Shown: positions 16,098 through 24,752, counted from the first letter of the stretch. The stretch is 43,343 nucleotides of DNA from Prevotella sp. (GCA_003447235.1 DLZV01000033.1:20222-63564); one strand, 5' to 3'. The notes: generated by a model from the sequence alone, not told the origin. Numbers and translations are program-made.

Positions 16098-16415
16098 ATG
16101 ATTTTAACAACCACTCCGACCCTTGAGGGTCATCCCATCCGCGAGTATCGTGGCGTGGTGACGGGCGAAGCCATTATTGGTGCCAATGCAGTAAAAGATT
16201 TTATGGCGGGAATGCGCGACTTCTTTGGAGGTCGGAGCAAGTCTTATGAGAGTGTGCTGCGCGAAGCGAAAGACACAGCAATGCGCGAAATGGCCGAGCG
16301 GGCGCAGCAGATGGGCTGCAACGCCGTGGTGGGCATAGATATCGACTATGAGACCGTGGGGCAGAGTGGGTCAATGCTGATGGTCACCTGTAGTGGCACC
16401 GGTGTAGTGTTGTAG
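16098..16415 (+). CDS. YbjQ family (UPF0145) heavy-metal-binding-like protein
   Basis: The 105-residue product matches the YbjQ/UPF0145 family along its whole length: MILTTTPTLEGHPIREYRGVV at the start, GEAIIGANAVKDFMAG, then REAKDTAMREMAERAQQMGCNAVVGIDIDYETV and a final GTGVVL. The fold is a small alpha/beta oligomer; the 'heavy-metal-binding' label in databases rests on weak evidence and the role is unknown. It stands alone and converges with the DUF4886 gene. Confidence 0.93.
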   Translation: MILTTTPTLEGHPIREYRGVVTGEAIIGANAVKDFMAGMRDFFGGRSKSYESVLREAKDTAMREMAERAQQMGCNAVVGIDIDYETVGQSGSMLMVTCSGTGVVL

Positions 16416-16420
16416 CTAGA

Positions 16421-16463
16421 GTACCGACTCCCCCTACCCAGTCAGGAGAAGAGAAGTCGGTAC
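16421..16463. terminator. inverted repeat between convergent genes, possible bidirectional terminator
   Basis: GTACCGACT (16421-16429) and AGTCGGTAC (16455-16463) are perfect reverse complements, nine base pairs with a 25-base loop, lying between the convergent YbjQ-like and DUF4886 genes. There is no strong T-run, so termination is only suggested by position. Confidence 0.4.
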
Positions 16464-16473
16464 GCCGTCCGAG

Positions 16474-18402
16474 TTATTGGACAATCTTTTGACCGTCGGA
16501 GACCACGATGCCATGGTAGTCGGCGCTGACTCGCTGGCCGCTGAGATTGTAGCGAGGTTGGGCGTCGTGTTGCTGTGCGCCACGTGCGGTGGTGATTGAG
16601 GCAGGCGGGCAGTTGAGACACACGTTATCGATGCCCAAGGCGATGGCTTCTCCGCTACTGTAGCCATCCGCCACACGGATGCTCCAGGCCAGAAAGAGGT
16701 CGTCGCCTGGCTGGATAGTTGTTTGCAGCTGACCGATCACCTGGCGTGTCTCCCCCGGTACGGAAGCATAGCCCTCCGTAGCCTCGTCGGCCTCGAAATG
16801 GGATTTGAAGACATCGCCCTCCGCCTTGGTCCAGTCTATGCCGTCTCGGGAGGTGAAGAGCAGGACGTTGAAGCCCGCCTTGTTCTTTCCCTTGCGATAC
16901 TTTTCAATGTCATAGCTGAGCAGGGGCTGGACGATGGGTGTGGTACCCGTGTTTCTGACGTGCAGATAGACATTGATTACCCGTGGCTCATTGGAACGCC
17001 CCGACGTGATGCCACCCAGGGCACGGTCGGACCGTTGTCCGAAGTTCCATGTTCCGCAGGCTGCGTTGGCATCGAGTGTGACGAGGTCGTCGGTTTGGAC
17101 AAACTGTGTCTCGTCATTGGCCAGCACGAAGTAACCTAAAGTCCTGGCGTAGCCATCCTGCCCGTCAGTGCGCCATCCCTCTGGCAGTGTTGGGCTGTTG
17201 CCCATGGTGTCAAAGTTCTGTGAGTAGGATGCTTCGGCGCCGTCTAGTTCCACTACGGGTAGACCCTCTATTCGGGTGATGGCTTTGGCTACTGTCACCG
17301 TAGCGGAGGACTTGATCGCACCGTTGGTGGCCGTTACAATGTAGTCGGCCATCTCTTTGCCCGCTGTGAAAAGTCCTTCGTGATTGACCGTCGCGCCATT
17401 GCTGACCCACTCCGTCATGCCGTCATCCGGCAGGGGTCTTCCTGTGGCATCGTAGAGGCGGGCTTGCAACTGCACCGTTCCCTTATGGTGGTCCACGGTC
17501 TGCGTATAGTCTGTCAGCGCCTCTTTGGCATATTCACGAATGCGCAGTGCCTCTTGCGGGGAAATCTTGCGCGGGGCCCACGAGATAGTGGTCGGATCTT
17601 CACCGTAGATGGTGGCATATTCGATGCAGGCTGCGAGATAGGCAGCGTCGATGGTTGGGTGGCGGTCGTCGGTGTACCACTTCTTCAGGGCGGCCACGCC
17701 TTCTCGCTCATAGCACATACGGTAGGCAGAGCTGACGGGGGCGAGCACCACGCCAAACTCTTGTGCCACCTTTCGGTAGTTGTCGATGACGAGGTTGACG
17801 GTCTCGGAGTAGGTGTCGAGACAGGAGGTCAGCACCCAGTTGACAGGCAGGATGATAACTGCATGAGGATTGGGGCAGTTGTTACGGATGAAGTCCACCC
17901 ATTTGCCCACACTTTCGCGGAAGTCTTCGTACTCTACTCGTGGACGATCCGTCTGCTCCTGTAGGATGATGTGGGTCCAGGGTTTCAGTTTGATCATCGA
18001 TTTGGCCGAGGGCTGTCCCTCTGAGTTGCACCCGGCCTCGTCGGTCTCCATCCAGTGGAACGACAGTGGTTGGCCAAGGATGGTATGTAGCGTCCATTCG
18101 GCGTCCTTGCCCATCTTGGCTGCGATGTTGTTCCATATAGTGTCCTGGCGCTGGAAGTTGATCAGGGAATTGTTAAGCGACAACACCTCTACGCGTTCTG
18201 GCAGTTCGGGCACGATGGTCACGCGCTCTGGCATAACCTTCATTGAGATGGCACCGTTGCCTTCCTGTGAACTTTCTGCAGATCTAATGGGTGATCCGAA
18301 GCCTGCTCCTCCCTCACTCTGTGCCGACTGTGCGGCGATGCTGCCACTCAGCATCAGCAGCGGAGTGGCGAGCGACAATAGTCTTTGTACGTACGTTCTC
18401 AT
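16474..18402 (-). CDS. secreted SGNH-hydrolase-like protein (DUF4886) with Ig-like and C-terminal sorting-type tail
   Basis: The 642-residue product has a signal peptide (residues 1-24, ending SGSIAA). Residues 70-295 match the DUF4886 branch of SGNH hydrolases: VLSLNNSL gives the candidate Ser79 of block I, and YTDDRHP gives Asp245 or Asp246 and His248 of block V. Residues about 298-370 look like a bacterial Ig-like domain, and 380-605 form a beta-rich region resembling a jelly-roll with EDGID-like strands. The end (RYNLSGQRVSADYHGIVVSD) matches the short C-terminal tail seen on many Prevotella secreted proteins and related to type IX secretion signals. It is probably an extracellular esterase or glycan-modifying enzyme; the substrate is unknown. 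Confidence 0.8.
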   Translation of the reverse strand: MRTYVQRLLSLATPLLMLSGSIAAQSAQSEGGAGFGSPIRSAESSQEGNGAISMKVMPERVTIVPELPERVEVLSLNNSLINFQRQDTIWNNIAAKMGKDAEWTLHTILGQPLSFHWMETDEAGCNSEGQPSAKSMIKLKPWTHIILQEQTDRPRVEYEDFRESVGKWVDFIRNNCPNPHAVIILPVNWVLTSCLDTYSETVNLVIDNYRKVAQEFGVVLAPVSSAYRMCYEREGVAALKKWYTDDRHPTIDAAYLAACIEYATIYGEDPTTISWAPRKISPQEALRIREYAKEALTDYTQTVDHHKGTVQLQARLYDATGRPLPDDGMTEWVSNGATVNHEGLFTAGKEMADYIVTATNGAIKSSATVTVAKAITRIEGLPVVELDGAEASYSQNFDTMGNSPTLPEGWRTDGQDGYARTLGYFVLANDETQFVQTDDLVTLDANAACGTWNFGQRSDRALGGITSGRSNEPRVINVYLHVRNTGTTPIVQPLLSYDIEKYRKGKNKAGFNVLLFTSRDGIDWTKAEGDVFKSHFEADEATEGYASVPGETRQVIGQLQTTIQPGDDLFLAWSIRVADGYSSGEAIALGIDNVCLNCPPASITTARGAQQHDAQPRYNLSGQRVSADYHGIVVSDGQKIVQ

Positions 18403-18409
18403 ATAGTTG

Positions 18410-18440
18410 CAAAAGTAAGCAATTAATGAAGAGTGGGCAA
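18410..18440 (-). promoter_or_regulatory. promoter of the DUF4886 gene, very short leader
   Basis: On the minus strand TTG (18438-18440) is followed by 20 bases and TACTTTTG (18410-18417), a close fit to the Bacteroidota consensus. The -7 element ends only seven bases before the ATG at 18402, so the mRNA would be leaderless or carry a leader of a few bases. Confidence 0.7.
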
Positions 18441-18529
18441 GAGAATAGTGCCTAAAAATCTAAAAACAGACCATTCGTTTTTCGTTTTTCCTTAATTCGT
18501 CTATGAAAAGGTGAGATTTGCTGAATAGA

Positions 18530-18561
18530 TTTGTTTGGCAAGCGGTCTTTTCTTACCTTTG
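18530..18561 (+). promoter_or_regulatory. promoter of the LytS-type histidine kinase gene
   Basis: TTTG (18530-18533), 20 bases, then TACCTTTG (18554-18561) matches the consensus in both elements and spacing. It excludes the ATG at 18531 as start codon, because that would lie within the promoter. Confidence 0.75.
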
Positions 18562-18572
18562 CACCGAACAAG

Positions 18573-19727
18573 ATGAAGAATAACCCTATGACGAAAGAAT
18601 GTTTCCTTCGTGCTCTCCAACGCCATCGTGAGCGAGTCATCTACGCTTTCGGATGGGCAGTTGTGCTGCTCAGTCCCTTTCTGATGATGTATTTCCGCTC
18701 GCGCAATAGCAGCGAACCGTTACCCTGGGGTTTTTATGGTGCGGTTTGGGCGACGATGGGCTTGTTTCTCGTTTTCTTCCTCTTTCACAACCGCTTTGTT
18801 GCGCCGCTTTTCTTCCGGCCGCGCAAGGGCCGCTACTTTATCTTCGCATTCCTATTGGTACTTCTGCTTGGCGTGTTTCAGTATCTCACTTTTCCCCTCT
18901 TCGGACCGCCTCCTCCCGAGAAGCGGTCCCGTCATGAGGTGATTGTCCGAGACAAGGAGGGTAAAACGGTGCGGGGCGTGGAGGTGCGTGTGCTTCGTTT
19001 TGCCAAGCCTGGCATCGTGGAGCGGGTCGATTTGGCCAGCCTTTTCATCCTTACGCTGATGTTTGGTGTCAACCTGGGCGTGAAGATTTATTTCCGTAGC
19101 GAGGATACCAGTCGTGAACTGATGCTACTGCAGCAGGAGAAACTATCCAATCAGCTGAAGTATCTCAAGGCCCAGATCAACCCCCACTTCTTTATGAACA
19201 CGCTCAACAACATCCATGCGCTGGTAGATATAGACCCAGGACGTGCGCAGTCATCTATTATCCTGCTTTCACGCATGATGCGCTATGTGGTTTATGAGAG
19301 CGAGAGTACTTCTATCCCGCTACAGAAGGAGGTGGAGTTTCTCTCCAACTACATCACGCTGATGCGCCTTCGCTTTACTTCCCGCGTCCACTTGACTGTT
19401 GATATGCAGCCCAAGATGCAGGGGGAAGTGCCGCCGCTGCTTTTCATCATGTTTGTGGAGAACGCCTTCAAACACGGCGTAAGCTATCAGCGCGACACGC
19501 ATATCCACATCCTTATGGAGCAGGTCGGCGAACGGATCCATTTCTTTTGCGAGAATCCGAAGATCGATAGTCTCGAGGACGTACAGGGAGGCGTAGGAAT
19601 GCGAAATGTTCGCAAGCGCCTCGACTTGATCTATGGTGATTGCTATACGCTCCGCATTGACGACGATCCCAACCGTTACACGGTCGATTTGACCGTGCCC
19701 ATGGAGGTGAGCGAGAGTAGATCGTAG
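18573..19727 (+). CDS. LytS/YehU-type sensor histidine kinase
   Basis: The protein (384 residues from 18573; 379 if translation begins at the ATG at 18588) has four predicted membrane helices at about residues 23-41, 55-71, 87-107 and 155-172. The cytoplasmic part is a His_kinase (PF06580) module: LKAQINPHFFMNTLNNIHAL with the phosphorylated His205, the N box LFIMFVENAFKHGVS with Asn297, and the glycine box GGVGMRNVRKRL. Such kinases normally signal to LytTR-type response regulators. None adjoins it; the only one in the window is about 10 kb away at 29333-30070. The signal sensed is unknown. Starts upstream of 18573 overlap the promoter and are rejected. Confidence 0.92.
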   Translation: MKNNPMTKECFLRALQRHRERVIYAFGWAVVLLSPFLMMYFRSRNSSEPLPWGFYGAVWATMGLFLVFFLFHNRFVAPLFFRPRKGRYFIFAFLLVLLLGVFQYLTFPLFGPPPPEKRSRHEVIVRDKEGKTVRGVEVRVLRFAKPGIVERVDLASLFILTLMFGVNLGVKIYFRSEDTSRELMLLQQEKLSNQLKYLKAQINPHFFMNTLNNIHALVDIDPGRAQSSIILLSRMMRYVVYESESTSIPLQKEVEFLSNYITLMRLRFTSRVHLTVDMQPKMQGEVPPLLFIMFVENAFKHGVSYQRDTHIHILMEQVGERIHFFCENPKIDSLEDVQGGVGMRNVRKRLDLIYGDCYTLRIDDDPNRYTVDLTVPMEVSESRS

Positions 19728-19964
19728 GAGCGACAGGGGCGTATGAGTTGTTGATATTCAGTCCTGTACAGAAAGAAAGCCATCCTTTTGTACTTCTACA
19801 GATGGGATGAGGCTACAAGTAAGGTCGCTTGTTGTATTGTTTAGCTTATTCTAGCTGTTTGCATTGTTCTGACCCAAACTTTCGGATGGTGTTTGGCCAA
19901 CAGGGTTTGATACTTCTCGGTCGTCTTCTCGGAAAGTTCAACCGTTTGTTCAAGAGCATGAAGA
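19728..19964. other. intergenic stretch, nothing recognised
   Basis: Between the kinase stop and the gdhA terminator. A short frame at 19829-20023 has no family features and runs through the gdhA terminator, so I do not call it a gene. Confidence 0.4.
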
Positions 19965-19990
19965 AAGGGAAGCCCTTGCGGACTTCCCTT
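19965..19990 (-). terminator. Rho-independent terminator of gdhA
   Basis: AAGGGAAG (19965-19972) pairs with CTTCCCTT (19983-19990); CC and GG extend the stem past a bulged base. Read on the minus strand the hairpin follows the gdhA stop by about 35 bases and is followed by a T-rich stretch. Confidence 0.7.
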
Positions 19991-20024
19991 CCTATGGTGT
20001 GTATTGAATTTTTTATTTTATGAA

Positions 20025-21365
20025 TTAGACGATACCCTGAGCGAGCATAGCCTTTGCGACCTTCATAAAGCCGGCGATGTTAGCACCCTTCACATAGTCG
20101 ATGTAACCATCAGCCTCCGTGCCGTACTTGACGCACTGCTCGTGGATGGAAGACATGATGTAGTGGAGCTTCTCATCAACCTCCTCAGCACTCCAGTGGA
20201 GACGGATGCTGTTCTGGGTCATCTCGAGACCAGAAGTAGCAACACCACCAGCGTTGACAGCCTTGCCCGGAGCGAAGAGCTGCTTAGCCTCAACGAATGC
20301 CTCAACAGCCTCTGCGGTGCAACCCATGTTGCTGACCTCGACAACGCAGATCGGCTTGCGAGCCAGGATCTTCTTAGCGTCCTCGCCGTTGAGCTCGTTC
20401 TGGATAGCGCAAGTCATGTAGATCTCAGCCTCAGCCTCCCAAGGCTTCTTGCCAGCGTAGAAGGTAGAACCCGGGAACTTGTCAGCGTAAGGAGCGCAAA
20501 CGTCGTTGCCGCTATTGCGGAGGTCGAGCATGTACTCGATCTTCTCATCATCCAGACCATTCGGGTCGTAGATGTAGCCGTCAGGACCAGAGATGGTCAC
20601 GACCTTGGCACCGAGCTGAGTAGCCTTCTTGGCAGCACCCCAAGCCACGTTACCGAAGCCAGAGATAGCAACCGTCTTGCCCTTGATGTCGATGTTACGG
20701 GTCTTCAGCATGTGCTGTACGAAGTAGAGAGCGCCGAAACCAGTAGCCTCCGGACGGAGGATAGAGCCACCAAACTCAAAGCCCTTACCAGTCAAGGTAG
20801 CACCGTGGAACTGGCTGGTGAGCTTCTTGTACTGACCGAAGAGGTAGCCAATCTCGCGGCCACCAACACCTACGTCGCCAGCGGGAACGTCACAGTCCGG
20901 GCCGATGTACTTGTAGAGCTCGCTCATGAAGGCCTGGCAGAAACGCATGATCTCAGCGTCGCTCTTGCCGCGCGGAGAGAAGTCGGAACCACCCTTACCG
21001 CCACCCATCGGGAGCGTGGTGAGAGCGTTCTTGAAGGTCTGCTCGAAACCGAGGAACTTCAGCGTGTCGAGCTTCACGGCAGCGTGGAAACGGAGACCGC
21101 CTTTGTACGGGCCAATGGCGCTGTTGAACTGTACACGGTAGCCGATGTTCACCTGAACCTCGCCCTTGTCGTCCACCCAGGGTACGCGGAACATGACAAC
21201 ACGCTCCGGCTCTACCATGCGCTCGATGATCTTAGCGTTCTCGAACTCGGGATGCTGGTTGTAAACATCAACGATGGAGAGCAGCACCTCATGTACGGCC
21301 TGCAAGAACTCCTTCTCACCTGGATGCTTCTGCTCCAGGTCTCTCATGATTTTCTCAACTTCCAT
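20025..21365 (-). CDS. gdhA: glutamate dehydrogenase (hexameric, class I)
   Basis: The enzyme interconverts 2-oxoglutarate plus ammonium and glutamate with NAD(P)H and is a main route of ammonium assimilation in gut Bacteroidota. The 446-residue product fits the hexameric bacterial class. Visible motifs are NIGYRVQFNSAIGPYKGGLR, the catalytic segment LPMGGGKGGSDFSPRGKSD with the lysine of GGGKGG, PAGDVGVGGREIGY, and the Rossmann fingerprint ISGFGNVAWGAA. Codon use is strongly biased, as for highly expressed genes. Coenzyme preference cannot be fixed from sequence alone. It has its own promoter and terminator, so it is monocistronic. Confidence 0.97.
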   Translation of the reverse strand: MEVEKIMRDLEQKHPGEKEFLQAVHEVLLSIVDVYNQHPEFENAKIIERMVEPERVVMFRVPWVDDKGEVQVNIGYRVQFNSAIGPYKGGLRFHAAVKLDTLKFLGFEQTFKNALTTLPMGGGKGGSDFSPRGKSDAEIMRFCQAFMSELYKYIGPDCDVPAGDVGVGGREIGYLFGQYKKLTSQFHGATLTGKGFEFGGSILRPEATGFGALYFVQHMLKTRNIDIKGKTVAISGFGNVAWGAAKKATQLGAKVVTISGPDGYIYDPNGLDDEKIEYMLDLRNSGNDVCAPYADKFPGSTFYAGKKPWEAEAEIYMTCAIQNELNGEDAKKILARKPICVVEVSNMGCTAEAVEAFVEAKQLFAPGKAVNAGGVATSGLEMTQNSIRLHWSAEEVDEKLHYIMSSIHEQCVKYGTEADGYIDYVKGANIAGFMKVAKAMLAQGIV

Positions 21366-21415
21366 AGTAATTTTGAATGTTTAAGTTGTTATGGTCTTGT
21401 TGTTTATTTCGAGGG

Positions 21416-21447
21416 CAAAAGTAGGGATTTTAATCCATACTACCAAA
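21416..21447 (-). promoter_or_regulatory. promoter of gdhA with an inverted repeat in the spacer
   Basis: On the minus strand TTTG (21444-21447), exactly 20 bases, then TACTTTTG (21416-21423) is a full consensus promoter. The spacer holds the inverted repeat GGATT-TT-AATCC (21425-21436), which could be an operator. The leader is about 45 bases long. Confidence 0.8.
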
Positions 21448-21584
21448 TGATTTTGCGGAAATTTTTCATAAACTTTGCTGCCTACCCAAACCGCGGGGGC
21501 TTGTTTTACGACTTTTTTGTTTCCAAAACGCCCGCAACGAGAGATATTTGTGACCAAAAGTTAGGTGTTTACCCATATTTTTCG

Positions 21585-21592
21585 TACTTTTG
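21585..21592 (+). promoter_or_regulatory. -7 element of the receiver/PPDK-domain gene
   Basis: TACTTTTG matches TAnnTTTG and lies 21 bases before the ATG at 21614. The -33 region (TTAG at 21561-21564, spacer 20) is weak. It is divergent from the gdhA promoter. Confidence 0.6.
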
Positions 21593-21613
21593 CCCAAAAC
21601 AAAATAAATCCTA

Positions 21614-24600
21614 ATGAGAGAACAACTACCCGACAAATGGAGCAAATTCATCATGAAAGACGTCTCGTTCGTCAATCTCATGATGCGCCGCATCTACAAC
21701 GTCCTCATCGTCGCCAACCCCTATGACGCCTTCATGTTGGAGGATGACGGACGCGTGGAGGAGAAAATTTATAATGAATACACGCGTCTTGGTCTGCGCT
21801 ATCCGCCCACGTTTACTCAGGTCTCTACGATCGAGGAGGCAGAGAAGATACTTAGTACGGTCAGCATAGACCTTGTCATTTGTATGCCAGGCAATGCAGA
21901 CAATGATGCTTTCGACGTGGCGCGTGCCATCAAGGCCCGTTTCGCAACGATCCCCTGCGTGGTGCTCACCCCGTTCAGCCACGGCATCACGCGCCGTATG
22001 GAGCACGAGGATCTGAGCATCTTCGACTATGTGTTCTGCTGGCTGGGCAACACCAACCTCATCCTCTCCATCATCAAGCTCATCGAGGACCGGCTCAATA
22101 TCGACAACGACATCCGCGAGGGCAGCGTGCAGATGATCCTGCTGGTGGAGGATAGCATTCGTTTCTACTCCTCCATTCTACCCAACCTCTACAATTATAT
22201 TCTGATGCAGAGTCAGAACTTCGCCACAGAGGCACTCAACCCCCATGCTGCCACGCTGAGAATGCGCGGAAGACCCAAGGTGATGCTGGCGCGCAACTAC
22301 GAGGAGGCGTGGACCATCTATAATAGGTATAAGGACAATTGCCTCGGCGTGATTTCCGACGTGCGCTTCCCTTTGGCGCCGCCACATCTGCAAGGCGGAT
22401 TCTATACCGACGACAAAGATCCTGAGGCTGGACTGAAACTGCTCCGCGCTATCAGAAAGGAGGATGAGTATCTGCCGCTCACTGTGGAGAGCGCGGAGAG
22501 CCATAACCGCGAGAAGGCGGAGGCTGAGGGCTTCTGGTTTGTTGATAAGAACTCCAAGAAGATCAGCGTCGATTTGCGCCATATCCTCGAAGAGCACATG
22601 GGTTTTGGCGACTTCATCTTCCGCGACCCGAAGACGAAGGCGGAAGTGATGCGCATCCACGATCTGAAGGAGTTGCAGGACAACATCTTCAAAATACCGC
22701 GCGATTCCATGCTCTACCACATCAGTCGCAACCACATGAGCCGTTGGCTCTCCGCACGTGCCATCTTCCCCGTCGCGGAGTTTCTCCGAAATATTACTTG
22801 GCACGAGCTGCAGGACGTGGACCTCCACCGCGAGATCATCTTCAACGCCATTGTGCAGTACCGGCGGATGAAGAATCAAGGTGTCGTGGCACTCTTCGAC
22901 CGCAAGCGCTTCGATCGGTATGCCCACTTTGCCCGCATCGGCGACGGGTCACTGGGTGGCAAAGGACGCGGACTGGCCTTTCTCGACAACATCATCAAGC
23001 GCCATCCCGAGCTCAACCAGTATGCCAACGCCACGGTGCAGATACCCAAGACGGTGGTGCTCTGCACGGACGTCTTCGATGAGTTTATGGAGAAGAACGA
23101 CCTCTATCCCTTCGCCCTCTCCGATGCCACGGACGAGGAGATCCTGCAGGCTTTCCTCCGAGCGCAGCTCCCCGACGACTTCATCGACGACTTCCTAGCC
23201 TTCTTTGCCGCTACCAATGCCCCAATAGCCGTGCGATCTAGTTCACTGCTGGAGGATTCCCACTACCAGCCCTTTGCCGGGGTCTATGCCACCTATATGA
23301 TTCCTTTCCTGGAGGACAAGAAGGAAATGCTCCGAATGCTTGCCTGTGCCATCAAGGCCGTTTATGCTTCGGTCTTCTACCGTGACTCCAAGGCCTATAT
23401 GCTGGCTACTAGCAACGTCATCGACCAGGAGAAAATGGCGGTGGTCTTACAGCAGGTGGTGGGCAAGCAGTATGATGGGCGCTTTTATCCCAATATCTCA
23501 GGTGTCATCCGCTCGATCAACTACTATCCCGTTGGCAACGAGAAAGCCGAGGAGGGTGTGGTCTCCCTTGCCCTGGGACTGGGAAAGCACATTGTGGAGG
23601 GTGGGCAGTCGATACGCCTCTCGCCCTATCATCCAAAAAACGTGATGCAGATGAGCGAACTCCATACTGCCCTGAGGCAGACGCAGACCGACTTCTATGC
23701 CATCGACACGCGCCACATAGGCGAAGACTTCAAGGTGGACGATGGCTTCAACATACTCAAACTGGGGGTGAGGGAGGCCGAGAAGGACCATGCGCTTCAT
23801 TTCATCGCCTCCACCTACGACCCACAGGACAATGTGATCCGCGACGGACTATGGGAGGGTGGTCGCAAGATCATCTCCTTTGCTGGCGTGCTCCAGCAGG
23901 GAGTCTTCCCCCTGCCCAAGCTGATGCAGCTCTCCATGCAACTTGGTGCCGACGCGATGAAGCGCCCTGTAGAGATAGAGTTTGCCTGCAACCTCAATGC
24001 CGATCGCACGGGCGAGATGTACCTGCTGCAGATACGTCCCATCGTGGAGGAGAACCAGGCGGTCGTCGAAAACCTGTCGCAGATCGCCGATGATCAGTGT
24101 CTGCTCCGGACGGATATGGCGCTGGGTCATGGCGAGTCGCACGAGGTGAGGGATGTGGTCTATGTGAAGACTTCCGAGGGTTACAATCCGCTCGAAAACA
24201 AGGAGGTGGCGCAGGAAGTAGAGACTTTCAACCGCCAGTTTGCCGACGATGGCGATCGCTATGTCCTCATCGGCCCAGGCCGCTGGGGCTCCAGCGATCC
24301 GGGATTGGGTATTCCTGTGAAATGGTCCTCTATCTCCGCAGCCAGCGTCATAGTGGAGCTGGGTATCAAGGGATATCAGATCGACGCCTCGCAGGGCACG
24401 CACTTCTTTCAGAACCTCACATCGTTTGGTGTCGGCTACTTCACTATCAACGCTTGGCGTGGTGAGGGTATCTGTCGTACCGACTGGCTCGATGCGCTCC
24501 CTGCCGTCGAGGAGACGAAGCATGTGCGCCATGTCCGCTTCCCCCATGCGTTCCGTATCTTGATAGACGGACAGAAGCAGCGCGGCCTTGTGGCCTTGGA

Positions 24601-24628
24601 CGAGGCCGACCTGCCGAAGCCCGAGTAA
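21614..24628 (+). CDS. tandem receiver domains fused to a PEP/pyruvate-binding (PPDK N-terminal) domain
   Basis: The 1004-residue soluble protein starts with two response-regulator-like domains. The first (about 27-160) has lost its phospho-acceptor: the strand reads DLVICMPGNAD with no Asp at the site. The second (about 172-330) keeps it: LLVEDS at 176-181, GVISDVRFP with candidate Asp249, and Lys312. After a linker module (350-430) comes the pyruvate-phosphate-dikinase-type nucleotide-binding domain, with GDGSLGGKGRGLAF at 443-456 and APIAVRSSSLLEDS at 536-549. The end has YVLIGPGRWGSSDPGLGIPV. The swivelling phosphohistidine domain and the PEP-binding barrel of true PEP synthase are missing, so the common annotation 'phosphoenolpyruvate synthase' cannot be right. 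A signalling or phosphotransfer role is inferred. Confidence 0.85.
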   Translation: MREQLPDKWSKFIMKDVSFVNLMMRRIYNVLIVANPYDAFMLEDDGRVEEKIYNEYTRLGLRYPPTFTQVSTIEEAEKILSTVSIDLVICMPGNADNDAFDVARAIKARFATIPCVVLTPFSHGITRRMEHEDLSIFDYVFCWLGNTNLILSIIKLIEDRLNIDNDIREGSVQMILLVEDSIRFYSSILPNLYNYILMQSQNFATEALNPHAATLRMRGRPKVMLARNYEEAWTIYNRYKDNCLGVISDVRFPLAPPHLQGGFYTDDKDPEAGLKLLRAIRKEDEYLPLTVESAESHNREKAEAEGFWFVDKNSKKISVDLRHILEEHMGFGDFIFRDPKTKAEVMRIHDLKELQDNIFKIPRDSMLYHISRNHMSRWLSARAIFPVAEFLRNITWHELQDVDLHREIIFNAIVQYRRMKNQGVVALFDRKRFDRYAHFARIGDGSLGGKGRGLAFLDNIIKRHPELNQYANATVQIPKTVVLCTDVFDEFMEKNDLYPFALSDATDEEILQAFLRAQLPDDFIDDFLAFFAATNAPIAVRSSSLLEDSHYQPFAGVYATYMIPFLEDKKEMLRMLACAIKAVYASVFYRDSKAYMLATSNVIDQEKMAVVLQQVVGKQYDGRFYPNISGVIRSINYYPVGNEKAEEGVVSLALGLGKHIVEGGQSIRLSPYHPKNVMQMSELHTALRQTQTDFYAIDTRHIGEDFKVDDGFNILKLGVREAEKDHALHFIASTYDPQDNVIRDGLWEGGRKIISFAGVLQQGVFPLPKLMQLSMQLGADAMKRPVEIEFACNLNADRTGEMYLLQIRPIVEENQAVVENLSQIADDQCLLRTDMALGHGESHEVRDVVYVKTSEGYNPLENKEVAQEVETFNRQFADDGDRYVLIGPGRWGSSDPGLGIPVKWSSISAASVIVELGIKGYQIDASQGTHFFQNLTSFGVGYFTINAWRGEGICRTDWLDALPAVEETKHVRHVRFPHAFRILIDGQKQRGLVALDEADLPKPE

Positions 24629-24670
24629 GGAAGTATTGGTGTTAGAAATGTCGCAGGTCTCTTGGCTGAA

Positions 24671-24752
24671 ACATGAAAGACGCCAGGGCTAGAAACATAA
24701 AAGGGCAACCGGATGGAAAGCACTGACTTTCCACCCTGTTGCCCTTTCATGT
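24671..24752. terminator. bidirectional terminator between convergent genes
   Basis: AAAGGGCAAC (24700-24709) pairs with GTTGCCCTTT (24738-24747), and TGGAAAG (24714-24720) with CTTTCCA (24727-24733), around a six-base loop. On the minus strand it is followed by a T-rich run. ACATGAAAG (24671-24679) can instead pair with CTTTCATGT (24744-24752). It lies between the convergent receiver/PPDK and CBM9-like genes. Confidence 0.7.

Noticed and set aside
15853..16110. 85-codon minus-strand frame before the DUF3943 gene
   Set aside because: It has no family similarity that I recognise and lies in A/T-rich intergenic DNA with promoter-like sequence.
18531..18572. Earlier start for the histidine kinase at 18531
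   Set aside because: That ATG overlaps the TTTG-N20-TACCTTTG promoter, so it would be upstream of the transcription start.
20004..21614. Long open frame (536 codons) on the plus strand opposite gdhA
   Set aside because: It is a shadow of gdhA codon bias: gdhA on the other strand has complete family motifs, a promoter and a terminator, while this frame has none.
21614..24628. Phosphoenolpyruvate synthase (ppsA)
   Set aside because: The swivel and PEP-binding domains are absent and receiver domains precede the ATP-binding domain.
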